From: Hymenoscyphus infarciens
Lineage: Eukaryota > Ascomycota > Leotiomycetes > Helotiales > Helotiaceae
NCBI GenBank assembly: GCA_001414345.1
Contig: LLCB01000065.1
Coordinates: 62,001-126,000, forward strand
DNA length: 64,000 nt
Direction: 5' to 3'
The notes under the pieces were generated by a model. That model was given only the letters and a program-made list of their open reading frames with translations, was not told where the DNA came from and did no database searches. Positions within the stretch are counted from its first letter, which is position 1; each line of letters begins with the position of its first letter. Below are positions 36,137 to 48,500 of the stretch, piece after piece. The position numbers were made by a program, and so were the translations under genes.

Positions 36137-36327
36137 TATAATAGCCCTCTATAAATATATAAAGAGAGTGCTTATAGAATAGTACCTAGTATTAAGAAAA
36201 ACTAAACTAAAGAGAAAAGCGAAGAGTATAGGTACTCTAGCTTTATTTATATACATTAAGCGAAGCCTCGGCAAAGCCTCGGGCTAACCTGGTCACGTGA
36301 GTGACGTATGTGACTAGGACTATTATA
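36137..36327 (-). repeat. 5' LTR of nested Gypsy element
   Basis: 191 bp; its inner part around 36265-36320 retains unconverted CG/CA sites (for example GGTCACGTGAGTGACG), so it preserves the ancestral sequence better than the other copy. Confidence 0.93.
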
Positions 36328-36889
36328 TATATACTCTACGACCCTACGGCTTCAGTCTTCTTTATAGCACCGAACCCCTTTAAACGGCTTTCTAAACCTC
36401 TCGCTAGCGACTCTCGAATTAATACTAAGCTTAAGACCCTCTTCTAGCTTTAGATCCTCTCCTTCTAGTATCTAACCTCTCTCTAGTATCTTTAGATCCT
36501 CTCTCTCTAGTATCTTTAGATCCTCTCTTCTAGCGTCTATAGACTCTCTCTCTCTTTTCGACTTTATATTAAACTAGTTCTACTACGAGGCGTTAAACGA
36601 CTTTCTAGAGCTACCTTCTTTTTCGAAAGATATCTCTTATTTAATTCCTCTCTAATCTAATTTATAAGAGATAGTAGTATAAAAATAAAGAATAAAACGA
36701 TTAGTTAGCTAAGAGATAGAGAATAAAATTATAAGTAAACTTTGAAGTTAATAACTAAATCCTACCTCTAAATCCTCTCTAATCTAACCCTTATTCGAAC
36801 CCTCCTTTGCTTTTATACCTGAATTTAGACCTCTTTCGCTTAAGAGATACCGCTGCCTCTAATGCCTTTCTACTACTTCTCTTAAATCG

Positions 36890-37740
36890 GATACGAATTA
36901 GTTGAAATACTCTTTCTATTAAGAATAAAGAAGTAAGCTCTTAGCTGAGTTATTACTGTCTTTAATAATACCGACTAAATATTATCCGACTCTACTCTAA
37001 ACTTTACTCGAACCTTTACTAGTAAATATTTAAAATAACTACGGTTATAGACCGAGTCCTCACTAGTATAAAGGTTAAAAGAGATAGAAGTTAAAAGAGA
37101 TAGAAGTTAAAAGAGATAGAAGTAGAATTAGAAGAAGAATATGCTAAAGAAACGTTTGCTTTTTAAGTATAGCTATACTTAGAAAGATACTAAGTTAGAA
37201 CGGTTCTTTTATATATAGAATATACCTTAGCTTATCTAAATCCCTTATAATACAATAGTAACTCTTCTTTAAAATTAGAAGATAACGAATAAAGTCTTTA
37301 AGTACTCTGATTTAGAATCGCTAAAGGGAATAAGGTAATATAATAACTTTTAGTAATAACTTTGTTTTTGACTAGTTAAAACTACTTCTTTTGTTATTCT
37401 AAATATTAGATAGTATTCTTAACTTTTAGTAATAACTCTTTAACTAGTTGAAACTACCTCTTTTATTATTCTTAGATACTTAGATAATAATTTTAACTTT
37501 AATAACTTGGTAATAACTTCGCCTTTAGCTAGCTAAAACTCTACTAACTCTAGTATAGAGTCTTATATTCTTTACCTTCTTTTTACTTCTAGCTAGGCTA
37601 GAAGTTCCTTTTTTATTCGAACTCGAATTAGATACGAATTAGTATACTCTTAAAGTAAGCTCTTAACTAAGTTATTACTATTACCTTTAACGTTACCTCT
37701 TAACTAAACGACCTCTGACTCTACTCTGAATTCGCCTTCG
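36890..37740 (-). repeat. Internal repeats shared with the 24-29 kb element
   Basis: Inverse copies of the CTCTTAGCTGAGTTATTACT-type unit at about 36940-36965 and 37655-37685, and of the AAACTCC/TTAGCTAGCTAAAA-type units at about 37340-37560. Confidence 0.65.
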
Positions 37741-38018
37741 ACTTTTAAACTTTTTCTGATTTTACTTTAAACTTTTTCTAACCTACTAGATAGAATTAGA
37801 CTATACTTTTTTAGCAAACGCTTGCTTTAATATTAAAGGATTAGAAACGAAGTCTCTTTATAAGTATTAACGAATACGATTTAGTACTAATATCTTAACT
37901 TCTTACTTATAATAAAATTAATAAAATATAACTAATATAATAACTTATACTATCTTGATTTAACCTTAAACGAAAAGAGATAGAAGACTTAGAATAAGTC
38001 TTTTTTAAGAGAGAGAGA

Positions 38019-38304
38019 TGTAATAGTATGCTATTATCCTAGATAGCTGAGAGTACCTACTATATATAAGGTTTCAGTAGTTGTTATTTTATATTATCTA
38101 ATTTAGAAAGGTTATATACGTCTAGGCTTTCGAATATACTTCGTAGGTTTAGGCTTTTATATTAGTTAACGTATGTCGTTGTTTAGTTTCGTATCTCTTA
38201 TATATTAGTATTATTTAGAGCTGTCTTCGCTCTTTACCTTTAGTTTTCGCGTTAATAACTACGAATAGACTACTTCTCTACTCTACTCCTGCCTTATTAT
38301 TATA
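38019..38304. repeat. LTR of outer element (right)
   Basis: 286 bp, direct repeat of 30056-30341. Confidence 0.92.
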
Positions 38305-38309
38305 AGTAA

Positions 38310-38747
38310 TAACTTCTCTTAAAGAGAAATTCTTATTTTCCGCTAAGTATTCTATACTTTATTATAGTAGAAGCTCTTAGTTTAGATTATAGTTAGAGAC
38401 TATAGAGAACTTATATAGTTCTATTCGCCGGCATCTTAAATGAAAATATAGATAATAGTTAATAGAAGAGAAGGTTGATTTATAGTTAATAAAGAGTAGA
38501 GTTAAGAGTATAGTATAATTGATTCACTATCTATAGAATTGTCTATTAACTTACTAGTAAGTTTAGAAATAGTAAGAATCTAAAGAACTACTACTTAATT
38601 AATTTATTCGATAATATTTAGAATAATTAATAAGCTATTTAAAGATTTATACTTATAGTTTAGTAACACTATCTATAGAATATAATTACTTTAAACTATT
38701 TAGAATAACCGAGTTAATTCAACGAATTTTTATAAGCTCTTACTCTT
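38310..38747. other. AT-rich spacer
   Basis: No gene or recognisable repeat end; RIP-like composition. Confidence 0.4.
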
Positions 38748-39149
38748 AGAGTCTATTTAGTATATATATAATTTAATTTAGATATATACGATTTATATAC
38801 GAGTATAGAGTTAAAAGCTACTCGTATATATCTCTTTATATTATGAGTTTAACCTTAAATATTTTCTATATCGTTTAGCTCGTATATATATTTTAGTATA
38901 TATTTCGTCTAGTAGTTATAGAAAAGTACACGTATATAAAAGTTAAAAGTTAAGAGGCTAAAAAAGTATATGATTTAATTTTAGTAGCGTATATCTTTAT
39001 ATATATATTTATAGAATATATAAGCAAAAGTACGTACTATAATATATGCTAGCTAAACGTTAGTATCTATTATAATATATATATATATTATTCTTAGTAG
39101 TATATATATTAAAAAAGGACTAATATATACGAGCTAAACAGGCTCTTAG
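38748..39149. mobile_element. PIF/Harbinger-type MITE (about 400 bp)
   Basis: The right end GAGCTAAACAGGCTC and the RIP-altered left end GAGTCTATTTAGTATATAT are inverted repeats, each bordered by TTA. Ends match those of the element at 8638-10707. No coding capacity. A further inverted pair with the core GTTTAGCT (about 38872 and 39050) sits inside and may be a smaller nested copy. Confidence 0.55.
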
Positions 39150-42100
39150 TAGCCTCTTTTCTCTCTCTTGTATCGTTTCTAGCTTATCTACTATAAGACT
39201 AGTGAGATTATTATTACTAAGCGTAAGATTAGGAATAGCTCTAGATTTTATACGAGAAATGTCAAACTCTAGTATATTAATTCACATTCTATACTAGCAA
39301 GATGCACGTCTATTCACTCTTACTAAGCTTATAAAGAGCAAGCAGCTTTAAAACACCAGTGAAAATACAAGGTTAAGAAATACAAACAGACTTGAGGCGT
39401 TAAGAATAGAGAGATGGGGTTGGAGGCTCTGCGGATGAGTAGTATTTCAGGGTTTAAATTCAGCCTTGCAGCAAATAGATTTGAGCCTTGGACTAAGTTT
39501 GCTGTCGTTTCTGAAGTTTATCTCGAAATTAAAGTCTCCGTTTAAGATTAAGATAGATAAAATTCACCTCAAAATATTTAGAATCAGATACTATCAACGT
39601 CTACAAAATGACCTCTCAAGAGCAACTTCAAGACTTCATAACTTTAAACTTAGATCCTCTTCACGAGTGAGGTGGGAGATAGCAGGAATTGGCGACAGCT
39701 CTTTCATCTCAAGTATACGATTCATTCTCTACCTAGAGGGGTTAAATTTATTGAAGTTGGGGAATAAGAGATGTAGGAGGCCTTCACATAAAAGGACCTA
39801 GGGTACCATGAAATTCGTTTGTAGCATGCCCAGTCTGGCAGTTTGGGGAGGTATTGGTGAGATGGGAGAGTGGCTAGATAATAAACAGGATGGGAGTCCT
39901 TACCTGGCTTATGGCTTGTCTAAGAACTTGGAGAGCGTATAAAAGTGCAATCGCAATTGACGCGAGTAAAGTATCCTACGAGGGGCAAACACGAGCAGAC
40001 AACTACCTTTCTGTTCTTCAAGCTCTCTTAGGGGTGGGTATCCTTGGTTTTATTTTCTATCCTCGAAGGCCGCTGGAAGTTCTCCTAGAAGTTAAGTAGG
40101 ATATTGTTGCCTATTACAGAATCCCTTGTCTAAACGTTGCGCTTTTAATTATAATCTACTGTCGTTTTAAGGTCGTAATAATATAAAAGCTAAGATAGTA
40201 CGATCATAAGGTATTCTAAGGGTTTTGAGTATAGCTCGCTCCTTAAGAACTCAAGTTTCTTCATCTGAATAAACACTATGTGTCAGTTGTTTTTTTGTCG
40301 AGAACTAAGTTACTAGCGAAGAAGGGACAGCGTTTAGGTACGGTCATTACTAGAGAGATAGGTGAAGTGCACGAAGTAGAGGTAATAAATAGAATAAGCT
40401 TACTTAGAACTCGAGCGTTTATTAATTTATTTCTATAAAATCTTTCTTTTCTAGGTACTTTTAAAATACATCTTATAACTCTTAGAAGTTTAGTACTTTC
40501 AGTTTCCTCCTCTATAAATACTTTATTTAGAAAAAATACTACTTAGTAGTTGGATTGTTTTTTTAAGTTCTGTGGAATTTTCTTTTCCTCTCTATATTGA
40601 TTCCTTCGCCGATGCTTTTAAGAACTGGATTTTTAATAGCACCGCTTCGTAAGCAACATTGGTGAGATCACTTAGCTTTCTTTACCTAGAAGTATAATTC
40701 AGAATAGTAAGATTCACTTAGTTTGATTTACGCAAGATCTATATATATTAAATGGATAAGTGATGAGAAAGAGCAAGTGCGTAAGTAGTCTGCAAAGGTC
40801 TTGCCTGACAAGCGGCAACCTTATCGCTCTACCCACTTTCGGGTTCAATACAAAGAATTGAATCCTAGGCGTGATAATGTGTCCTTCTGAGCTTCCTCTT
40901 AACTCCTTGGCATCTTTTGTGTTTCGAACCTGTTTCCTTAGCTTTCGTGATGGAATTTGCTGTCGTTTTAAAGGGTAAAGTCTTCTGTCGTTTCAGACCT
41001 TACCATTGAAATTAAATTCCCCGTTTTAGATACAGAACGAAGAAAAGACATCCTGTCACCATGGGGACAGTTTAAAACATCTAACATCAAGTTCAGCCAA
41101 ATAACTCGTCAAGAGAGGTTTCGAGACTATAAATTTTCTAAATTCAGATCTCCTTTACGAGCTATGTCGAAGAGTACAGAAGTCAGTAACAGCCAGTTTA
41201 CCTCGGGCATAGGATTTAATATAGAATCCTTGAGGTTGGTGAATAAGAAGGATGGGAAACTTCAACAGAAATGACCTAGGTTAAGATGTAACTCGCTTGC
41301 TGCTTGTCTAATATAGAGCAGAATAGATGAGAGCCAATCATGGCAGAGAGGCCACTTAGAAGAAGGGATGTCCCTGAGTCGGGATAAAAAGAATAGCCAA
41401 ATACAAGGCTAGAGAATCGATCGTCGGAACTTTGAGTAGTCGATTGAAAGCTGCTCGTCGTTTTTAAATCTGCTGTCTGAACAAAGTGGCTCTAGCAGAT
41501 ATATATAGAGAGGTGTACTGGTTCAGAACGCGTTCAATTGGAATGGAGTTGTGGCACCACCTATACCAAATAGATTTAACGAACAAGAACCGTGATAAAT
41601 GGTGTAGTGGGATTTCGATTTCGAGTAGACTAGCGGCGAGAGTTGACAAGAGCTGGTTGCAGGTTAAGGTTAGATCACCCCAGTGTTATTATTTAGTGAA
41701 AAACAAAGTGCAAAGAATGTTTAAGAAAGTCTCTAACTCGTCGGCGTATACGTAGTTCACCGTATTATCATATATCAATAGTAAGCCGAGTAAAGATATT
41801 TCTTTACTTCTAATAGCGATACCACTTCTTTTGAAAACAAACTATAGTCAGTGAAAGACAGATCTTTAGCTTCGACTGTCTGGGTTTCTATTATCGCTAC
41901 TTCTCTGTACCAACGTAACATATTTTATAGAAGGTGTTTATAAGAGTCGGTTTCGAGTTCAGCGAGGTAACTCTCAAACCTACTCACTAACGAGAGTAAT
42001 AAACTTTTCACCGCTAACGAGGTTATCTTTTAAGTCTCTTAAGCTTATTTTACTATATCTACGACTTTATAAAAAATCTGAATTTTTAGTCTCTGGTGAT

Positions 42101-43465
42101 AAATTCGCTGTCGTTTGAGACCTTGCTATCGAAAGAATTTTTTTTTCGTCTAAATAAGATTTGGAAAATAAAAGCTCGCTCTAGGAACTTTTAGTTACAC
42201 GCTACTCTGAGTTCTAGAGGAATAGTTTAGTTATCGTTGCTCTTTGAACTATATATACTTACTCTTAGGTAAAGTGCTTATACTATCGTATACTTATATA
42301 GAGAATTCATAGGCAGAGAAGTTAAGTATATATATTATTCCGCCTATAAATCATAAAGTTATTTATAAGTAGAGTATAGTAGAAAAAGGACTTCTATTTA
42401 TTAAAGTATCTGAAGCTCTAATTTTATAGAAGAGATTATAAGTTTAATTTATAGAACTTAGGCTTAGTGTTTTAGCTTTCTCCGCCTTAGTTAGCCTAGT
42501 ACTTAGGATAGGATAGGCTACTTACCTAGGTAAGAATAGGAGAGGCTAGGCTAGATTAGGATTAAGGCTAGGCTAAGTTTAGTAGGCTAGATACTTTAAC
42601 TAGAATAGGAGTAACTAGGAAAGTTCTAAAAATAGAATAGGAGTAGCTAGGTAGATAAAAAAGAGAGGCTAGGCTAGAGTAGGATTAGGAAGGTAACCCT
42701 CTAATTAGAACCTAGACTCTCTTTTCTACCTAAGACTCTCTTTTCTACTCGCTTTCTAGATATTAAGCGAAATTAGCGACCTAGACCCTCTTTTCTATCT
42801 ACCTTCTAGGCTTTAAGCGAAATTAACTAGTTTAACTCTTCCTATCTTAGCCTCTCTATTTAGTAAAGAAAGGTAAGTAAGTACTATAGAATAGGAGTAG
42901 CTAGGAAAGCTAGAATTTAAGAATAGGAGAAGGCGAGATAGTCTTAAAATAGAGGCAGGAGAGAGAAGAAGCGTCGAGGCAGGATAGAATAACAGATTAG
43001 ACGGGGAGACCTAAAACACTACTTAGGCTAAAGAAGAAAAAAGAATTAGTATAGGTATTCACTCTGTATTAGTTTCTAGACTTTAAAACCTCGTTTTTCA
43101 TACGCCTTCTAGAGAAGCTAGTGCCGTATAAGCATACGGAAGAAGAAGAACCAGAGGCGGGCTAGAGACTATAGTTATATTAGAAGACGAGACTACGCAG
43201 ACTAGCAAGTTAACAACTTAGTAATTAAAGAAAAGTAGAATATTACTATATTAGAAAACGAAGGATATTATATTTCTACTCTATCCGTTAACCTACACGA
43301 GCGTTGAAGTTTCTACTGTCGAGTTAAACCTTACTATCGAAATAAGACATACTTTCCGACTAAAATTCTATTACGCGAAGAATAAGAATCATAAGCTAGC
43401 TAGTAAGCTTACCTAGGACTACGAGTTATTATATATAGAAGGAAAGCAGAGGTTGATCTAAAAGA
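39150..43465. repeat. Old diverged repeat family, about four copies
   Basis: Segments at about 39490-39830 and 40955-41340 are diverged copies of one sequence; both contain GCTGTCGTTT, then TCTCAAGAGCA or CGTCAAGAG, then AGATCCTCTT or AGATCTCCTT, in the same order. Shorter copies of the GCTGTCGTTTGAGACCTT...ATCGAAA block occur at about 42105-42145 and 43315-43350. The part at 42470-42990 is rich in TAGGCTAGG steps. The frames in this region are short and I see no real gene. The element type is unknown. Confidence 0.5.
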
Positions 43466-45562
43466 CTACTCTATAAAAGAGTATCGATCTATGGCCTTTT
43501 CGAGCTTATCTATAAGTATAGCGAGGAAAGTAAGCAGAGGTGGTAGAGTGGTGCTTTGTAGCATTAGTATGTGTTTTGTTTTGTCGAGGTATTGATGTTT
43601 CTTATGTGTTTTATTTTTCATGTTGAGAAATGCGGCGATCGTAAAAACCTCTATCAAATAACATTTTGCGAAATAAAGTAGGAAAATCAAATTAATTGTT
43701 TGAAAGTAAGATGCTAGGAGTTATGAATCATCATATAATAAATTACAATGTCCTAGACCGTCTCGTATAATTTGTGGCTCGAACGTATTTATGAGTTCTG
43801 AGCAGTAACTGCATTCACTAAGAGTTCAAAATAACAGCTGGAATGACGTAATGTACTTTCAACGACAAATAGAAAATTTAATAACTGTAAAACATGATGG
43901 CCATTTAACAGTGAACTGTAAACGAACACGATGAAAAGAATGCACGTCATAATAACGACATTCCGAGAACCCCACTAGAGTTACCGTCCATGACCCCACT
44001 CAAAATTCCAACTAGTAAAATTCCGCCTGCAAGTTGGAAGAATGTACCAAATCAGAAGCAACTTGCTCCCGTATTCTTCTAAATGAGTCCTCATGAGAGA
44101 ATGATATGATTCCAGGCAATATAACGTCACCACACATTCGTGCAACTCACTCACGCTCCAGATCATGTGAAGGCGCCCCACATGATTGGCAGACGGCTTA
44201 AGCTCATCATGACTTCCAAGTTGGGGGCGGGGAAAGCCCTGAAGAGCGGAACTACTGCAGGTTCAATAGTCCCGTGAACCTTCACTTTTTGGATGGCGTT
44301 TTGCCTTGGCCACTTGGGACGGAGACAACGGTGGTTGTACAGCAGAAACTGTTGGAGTTCTACTTGATCGCAATTTCTCCAGTCGATGGCGGGTTGGGTA
44401 GAATATATAGTGTTGAGGGAATTGACGATATACACGTACCCAAGTAGAGAGGGAAATGGATCATACGAGTACGATGTTTTGCATTTTGGTTGCAGGAGCT
44501 GATGCCGTTAGTTCCATCGAGATTTGTTTGTTCTAGAATCTAGAGCCCGTAGTGAGACTTGCTAGGTCGGAGGAGCCCCTGTAAAATGGCTCAATTACTG
44601 GGGCACTTTTGGGTTGGCATTGCATACTGCCCTATCATATTGCGCCATTTCCAAGCCTCTCTCTAGGATGGGCAAGGTTTCCCACAGTAGCTGTGTGTTG
44701 AAAGTTGAAAGTTCCAAGATGCCCGGTCAAGGGATCGAGTCTATTTTGATGCAGCAGAGAGGAGACTGATGGTTTCCATGAGAAGCAGAAGCTGCTCGTC
44801 ACATGATTCGAGTGAGAAATGGTTGCAGAATGAGTTGGAGAAGGACAGTGTTGTGATTTTCCAGGAGACGGGAGAGTGAATACCTGGGCTACCTACAACA
44901 CTCGACAACGTGATAACTTGATTAAATGTGGGATTGGTTCGTTTCGGCCCCCGTTTAGCCAGCTAGCGCTTTACCCGCTTTACGCCAAAGCGAAGCATGA
45001 CGGAATCATCCAGGTCCTTGTTATTTTAGCGTCAGAAGCAGAAGCAGAAGCAGAAGCAGCTGCTCCAACACCTGCGAGTATTGACTTCCAACTCTGCCCC
45101 TCTAAATACACTCAATCAAACACCACCAACAATTCCAATGGTCGATCTTTAAGAAATATACATTTTACACCCCAAACCCGTAAGTAATTGCCCCCCCTAT
45201 CACGCTCTACATCCTCTATATAGCTGGGCTTCTGCCGAGATCTGCGTTGAGGCCTTTCGAGATCACAAAGGCTGAAGCGGTCTGGTATCACCAACGCCCT
45301 GCCCTGCTCACTGCTGGCGGAACGAGCTCTTCTCCTCCATTGGCACAGCCCTTATCACTCGTCAGCATGCCACTATGGAGCGGACTATGTCTGCATAAAC
45401 CCTCACATATCATTCGAGAGATCTAGAGATTTATCCAAGAGCCATTTACTGCGGATGCCGTTGCGTGACTCGCTAGACGTTTTTGTTTGGTCAAGCTGCA
45501 GATACTGACCGCAAGATAGAAACTAAATCTACCCACACCCGACATCCCCTCGTTCCTACAAG
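43466..45562. other. Intergenic upstream of AIM21
   Basis: Normal composition returns. No gene is supported. It contains a short AGAAGC microsatellite (about 45030-45058). Confidence 0.45.
45030..45058 (+). repeat. (AGAAGC)n microsatellite
   Basis: About four to five copies of a hexamer. Confidence 0.8.
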
Positions 45563-48500
45563 ATGTCGACATCGATCCCTCAAATCCCACCTCGTCCTAC
45601 CCGGGCCCAAAAAGACACTCCGGCAACTTCAAGTTCTTTGGGTAGCGAGATGCCTCGAATTCCTCCGCGTCCCGCCGGGCGTCGAATTGACCGCTCAATC
45701 TCACCTAGCCGTGAGAGCTTCGCTCGATCACCCTTGAACGAAGCCCCCTTCATGGCAAACCAATCCAAGTCACATCTGGGTAGCAATGGTCATGGCGAGA
45801 GCATCAACAACGATCAACCACAACGCCCTCCAAGTGTCGTCCTCCCATCCATTGGGCAAGAAGGAAGCGAATATGCCGAAGTCTTTACAGTTCCCGAAGA
45901 GCAGGCTACACCGAATACACAAACCCGTAATGTCGCCAATGATCTCCAGCTTCATGCCCCGAAACCTTCTCTGCCAGTTTCAAGTGCCAAACAAAGAGTC
46001 TCAACCGTCACTCGTACAGATTCGAACCAAGCTGCGTCTTTTGGCATTGGCAAAAGCCCCGCAGATGACAAGGAGCCCGGTGCTCACCCATTAAAGGCAA
46101 AGGCAAGCTTCGCCAGCCAAAACCAATCGGAATCGAATGGCACAGAGCGTCCTCCATCCAGTCTCGAGAGTGAGCATGGTATTCCTGAAATCGGGCAGCG
46201 AGTTCCCATGTATCCAAACGCTGGCGATGTACAAGCACCATCCCCATCTCCCTTCCAGCAACCATTTACTCCCGGAATTGGCTTCCACAACGATGGATCG
46301 AAACCTCGAAATCATGCTCGCAAACTCAGTGCCCGCGATCATGAAGTCCCTCTCGAGGCATATGGCAGACACGGCCACCAAGTCCTTCCTCACCACCACG
46401 ATCGTTTTGAGAAGGCATACTATGAGAAACACCCGGAACTGTTTAAGAAGGAACTTGGGCAATACGGAGAGGGTAGGCCAGAGTGGGCTATGAGCAGTGA
46501 TGATTTGAACAAGATTGTGAGGGATACAGCCAGCAGGGGAACTGGACTTGGTAAGGAACACAGTTGTGCAACAATTTGCACATAAACGACCCGAGTAATC
46601 TAATATAATCTAGGAACCTCCCCAGCAGTCGTTGGAACGCCCACTGAGCAAGTCGGAATTCAAGCCACCGAAGAATACGCATCTCGTTCTCGAATTTCAT
46701 CTCCCAAGATCCAACCATCGGGATTGGGGAACCTTGCTCATTCAAACTCGTCACAAACACATGTTGAATCCCCCCTGGGAAAGGAAACTTATCCGAGTTC
46801 CAGAAACAACGAGTTTGAATCGAGTCTTGGTAGGAGCCAAAATGCCCCATCAAATTTGACTCTTGATAGTGAAATCGAGGACGACGATGTCATCCATGTG
46901 GACACCAACCGCCCTAGAAGCAAAGTCTACAGCAGTAGTCATCTTGGCTCCGTCGAAGAATTTGAACCAACTTCGGGCGACGCAGATGACGACGACAGAA
47001 TTCACGACGAACACCATTATTCCGCTCCCATTTTGGCTTCTGATGAAGTTGCAAAAGAGCCATTCGGCTATGAGCTGCAACCGGCTGTCTCGCCTCTGAA
47101 TGAGCGTAAGCATAACTACCACGAGGAAGGTGGTTTCTATCAACACAAGTCTAGTAGTCAGACTAGCTTGTCTAACAGCAGACCATCAAGTCGCCCTGGA
47201 AGTATTCACGGCAGCGTTCCGGGTCTTCATTTACCTTCTGGTTCAATGAAATTGGAAGATCTCGAGGAATACGAGCCCCTCTTCCCGGAAGATGAGAAAA
47301 GCCACAAGGACAAACCATTGACCGCAGCCGATAAATTGAAGCGTCCTGAGTTGAAGAACCGAAAATTTCCTAGCCAAGATATTTGGGAGGACAGCCCAGA
47401 CAGCGTACATCATACTGCCACTGTCTCAACGCCACAATTGCCAGAGGAGGAAACTGAGACATCAAAAGATGCTGAACAAACCCCCACCGATGAGAATCCC
47501 GGAAAAGCCTTTGCAAGAAGACAAGAAGAACTCGCGGAGAAAGAATCTAACGATAGGGAAAGCTTTTTACACAAGGAGAAGAAGACGTGGGGAAACAAGT
47601 CTCACATTGTCGCCGAGACTCGCCCTGAATTGAAGCAACGCTTCCCTAGTCGTGATATCTGGGAAGATACGCCTGACAGCCTACAGCTACAAACCACCGT
47701 CGGTGGCCCTCAATCCGAAAAAGATGCCCCAACCATCCCTGAAGAACGCCCCACCACGGGTGCAGTCGTATATCATCAAGAAAAGGCTGCCGCGGGTCTC
47801 GAATTGGGAAGTGAAGAAGGACGCGCGACTACTGGGGTTGCCGCCCTCATGAAGCCATCCATTCCTACTCGCCCCAAGTCCAAATTATCGGAATCGTCAC
47901 CCGTGGACAAACCTCCGATTCCAGAACGACCACGAAAGGCCGCAGATTCCACTTCTCCCCCCGTTCCGACGAAGACAAAGCCCCTAGTTCCAGCTCGGCC
48001 TTCGAAACCACCTGCTCGTGAGTCGTCTGAACATGTTCCATTGTCCCAAGTAGCATCAAATTCTTCGGCAAAATCGATCGGTTCGGATCAAGGTACAGCC
48101 GCCGCAGCAAAGCCCAAACCACCAGTTCCTTCGAGGCCTGTTGGTAGTAAGATTGCTGCTTTACAAGGTGGTTTCATGTCTGATCTTAACAAGCGCCTTC
48201 AACTTGGGCCACAGGCTCCTAAGAAAGAGGAGGTTGTCCCTGAGCAGGCAGAGGTTGAAAAGGAGAAGGTTCCATTAGTCGACGCGAGAAAGGGTAGAGC
48301 GAGAGGTCCAGCACGCAGAGCTCCAGCCAAGAGCCCATCGCCCGGTGCCGCCGGGGCTGCGGCTGCTTCTGCTCCTGCCCAGCAGAGCGCTCCTGTTCTT
48401 GCTTTCTCAATGCCATCGACTCTATGGGAAATAGACCCCGAAGAGGACAATTTACATGTTGCTACACAAACAAACAAAGCAACAGAGCCTGCTGTGCCAA

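Larger units (their letters stand above)
30522..36332 (-). mobile_element. Nested Ty3/Gypsy retrotransposon, 191-bp LTRs
   Basis: Two 191-bp direct repeats (30527-30717 and 36137-36327) are flanked by TATAT on both sides (30522-30526, 36328-36332). Coding lies on the minus strand, so the 36137-36327 copy is the 5' LTR. Next to the 3' LTR is a purine tract on the coding strand (AAAGAGAGAGTAG, complement of 30718-30732), the expected polypurine primer site. The order gag, reverse transcriptase, integrase (see the pol relic) makes it Ty3/Gypsy. It inserted into the outer element and was then inactivated by RIP. Confidence 0.93.
30051..38309 (-). mobile_element. Outer LTR retrotransposon, 286-bp LTRs, split by a nested element
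   Basis: Two 286-bp direct repeats (30056-30341 and 38019-38304; start TGTAATAGTATG) are flanked by a perfect AGTAA duplication (30051-30055, 38305-38309). Removing the nested element (30527-36327) and one copy of its duplication leaves about 2.44 kb with no pol-like reading, so this is a small non-autonomous element. Its interior (36333-38018) shares, in inverse orientation, the leader, the CAGTGATAACTCAGCTAAGAG-type repeats and the GGGGTTTTAGC-type repeats with the element at 24034-29390, although the LTRs are unrelated. Orientation is minus relative to that element. Confidence 0.9.

Noticed and set aside
23700..39200. Possible centromere or mitochondrial insertion because of extreme AT content
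   Set aside because: The composition is explained by RIP of LTR retrotransposons with clear target duplications; no mitochondrial genes are present. A centromere cannot be excluded without chromatin data but is not supported here.
39466..40099. Frames of 111 and 69 residues in the diverged repeat region
   Set aside because: They lie inside repeat copies, are not conserved as frames between copies, and show no domain.
40785..40860. tRNA-like sequence on the minus strand (GGGTAGAGCG box-A-like part and an anticodon-like stem-loop with GTC)
   Set aside because: The T-arm and acceptor stem do not pair, so no complete cloverleaf can be drawn.
45483..45737. Frame overlapping the AIM21 start
   Set aside because: Out of frame with the conserved AIM21 N-terminus and without own features.
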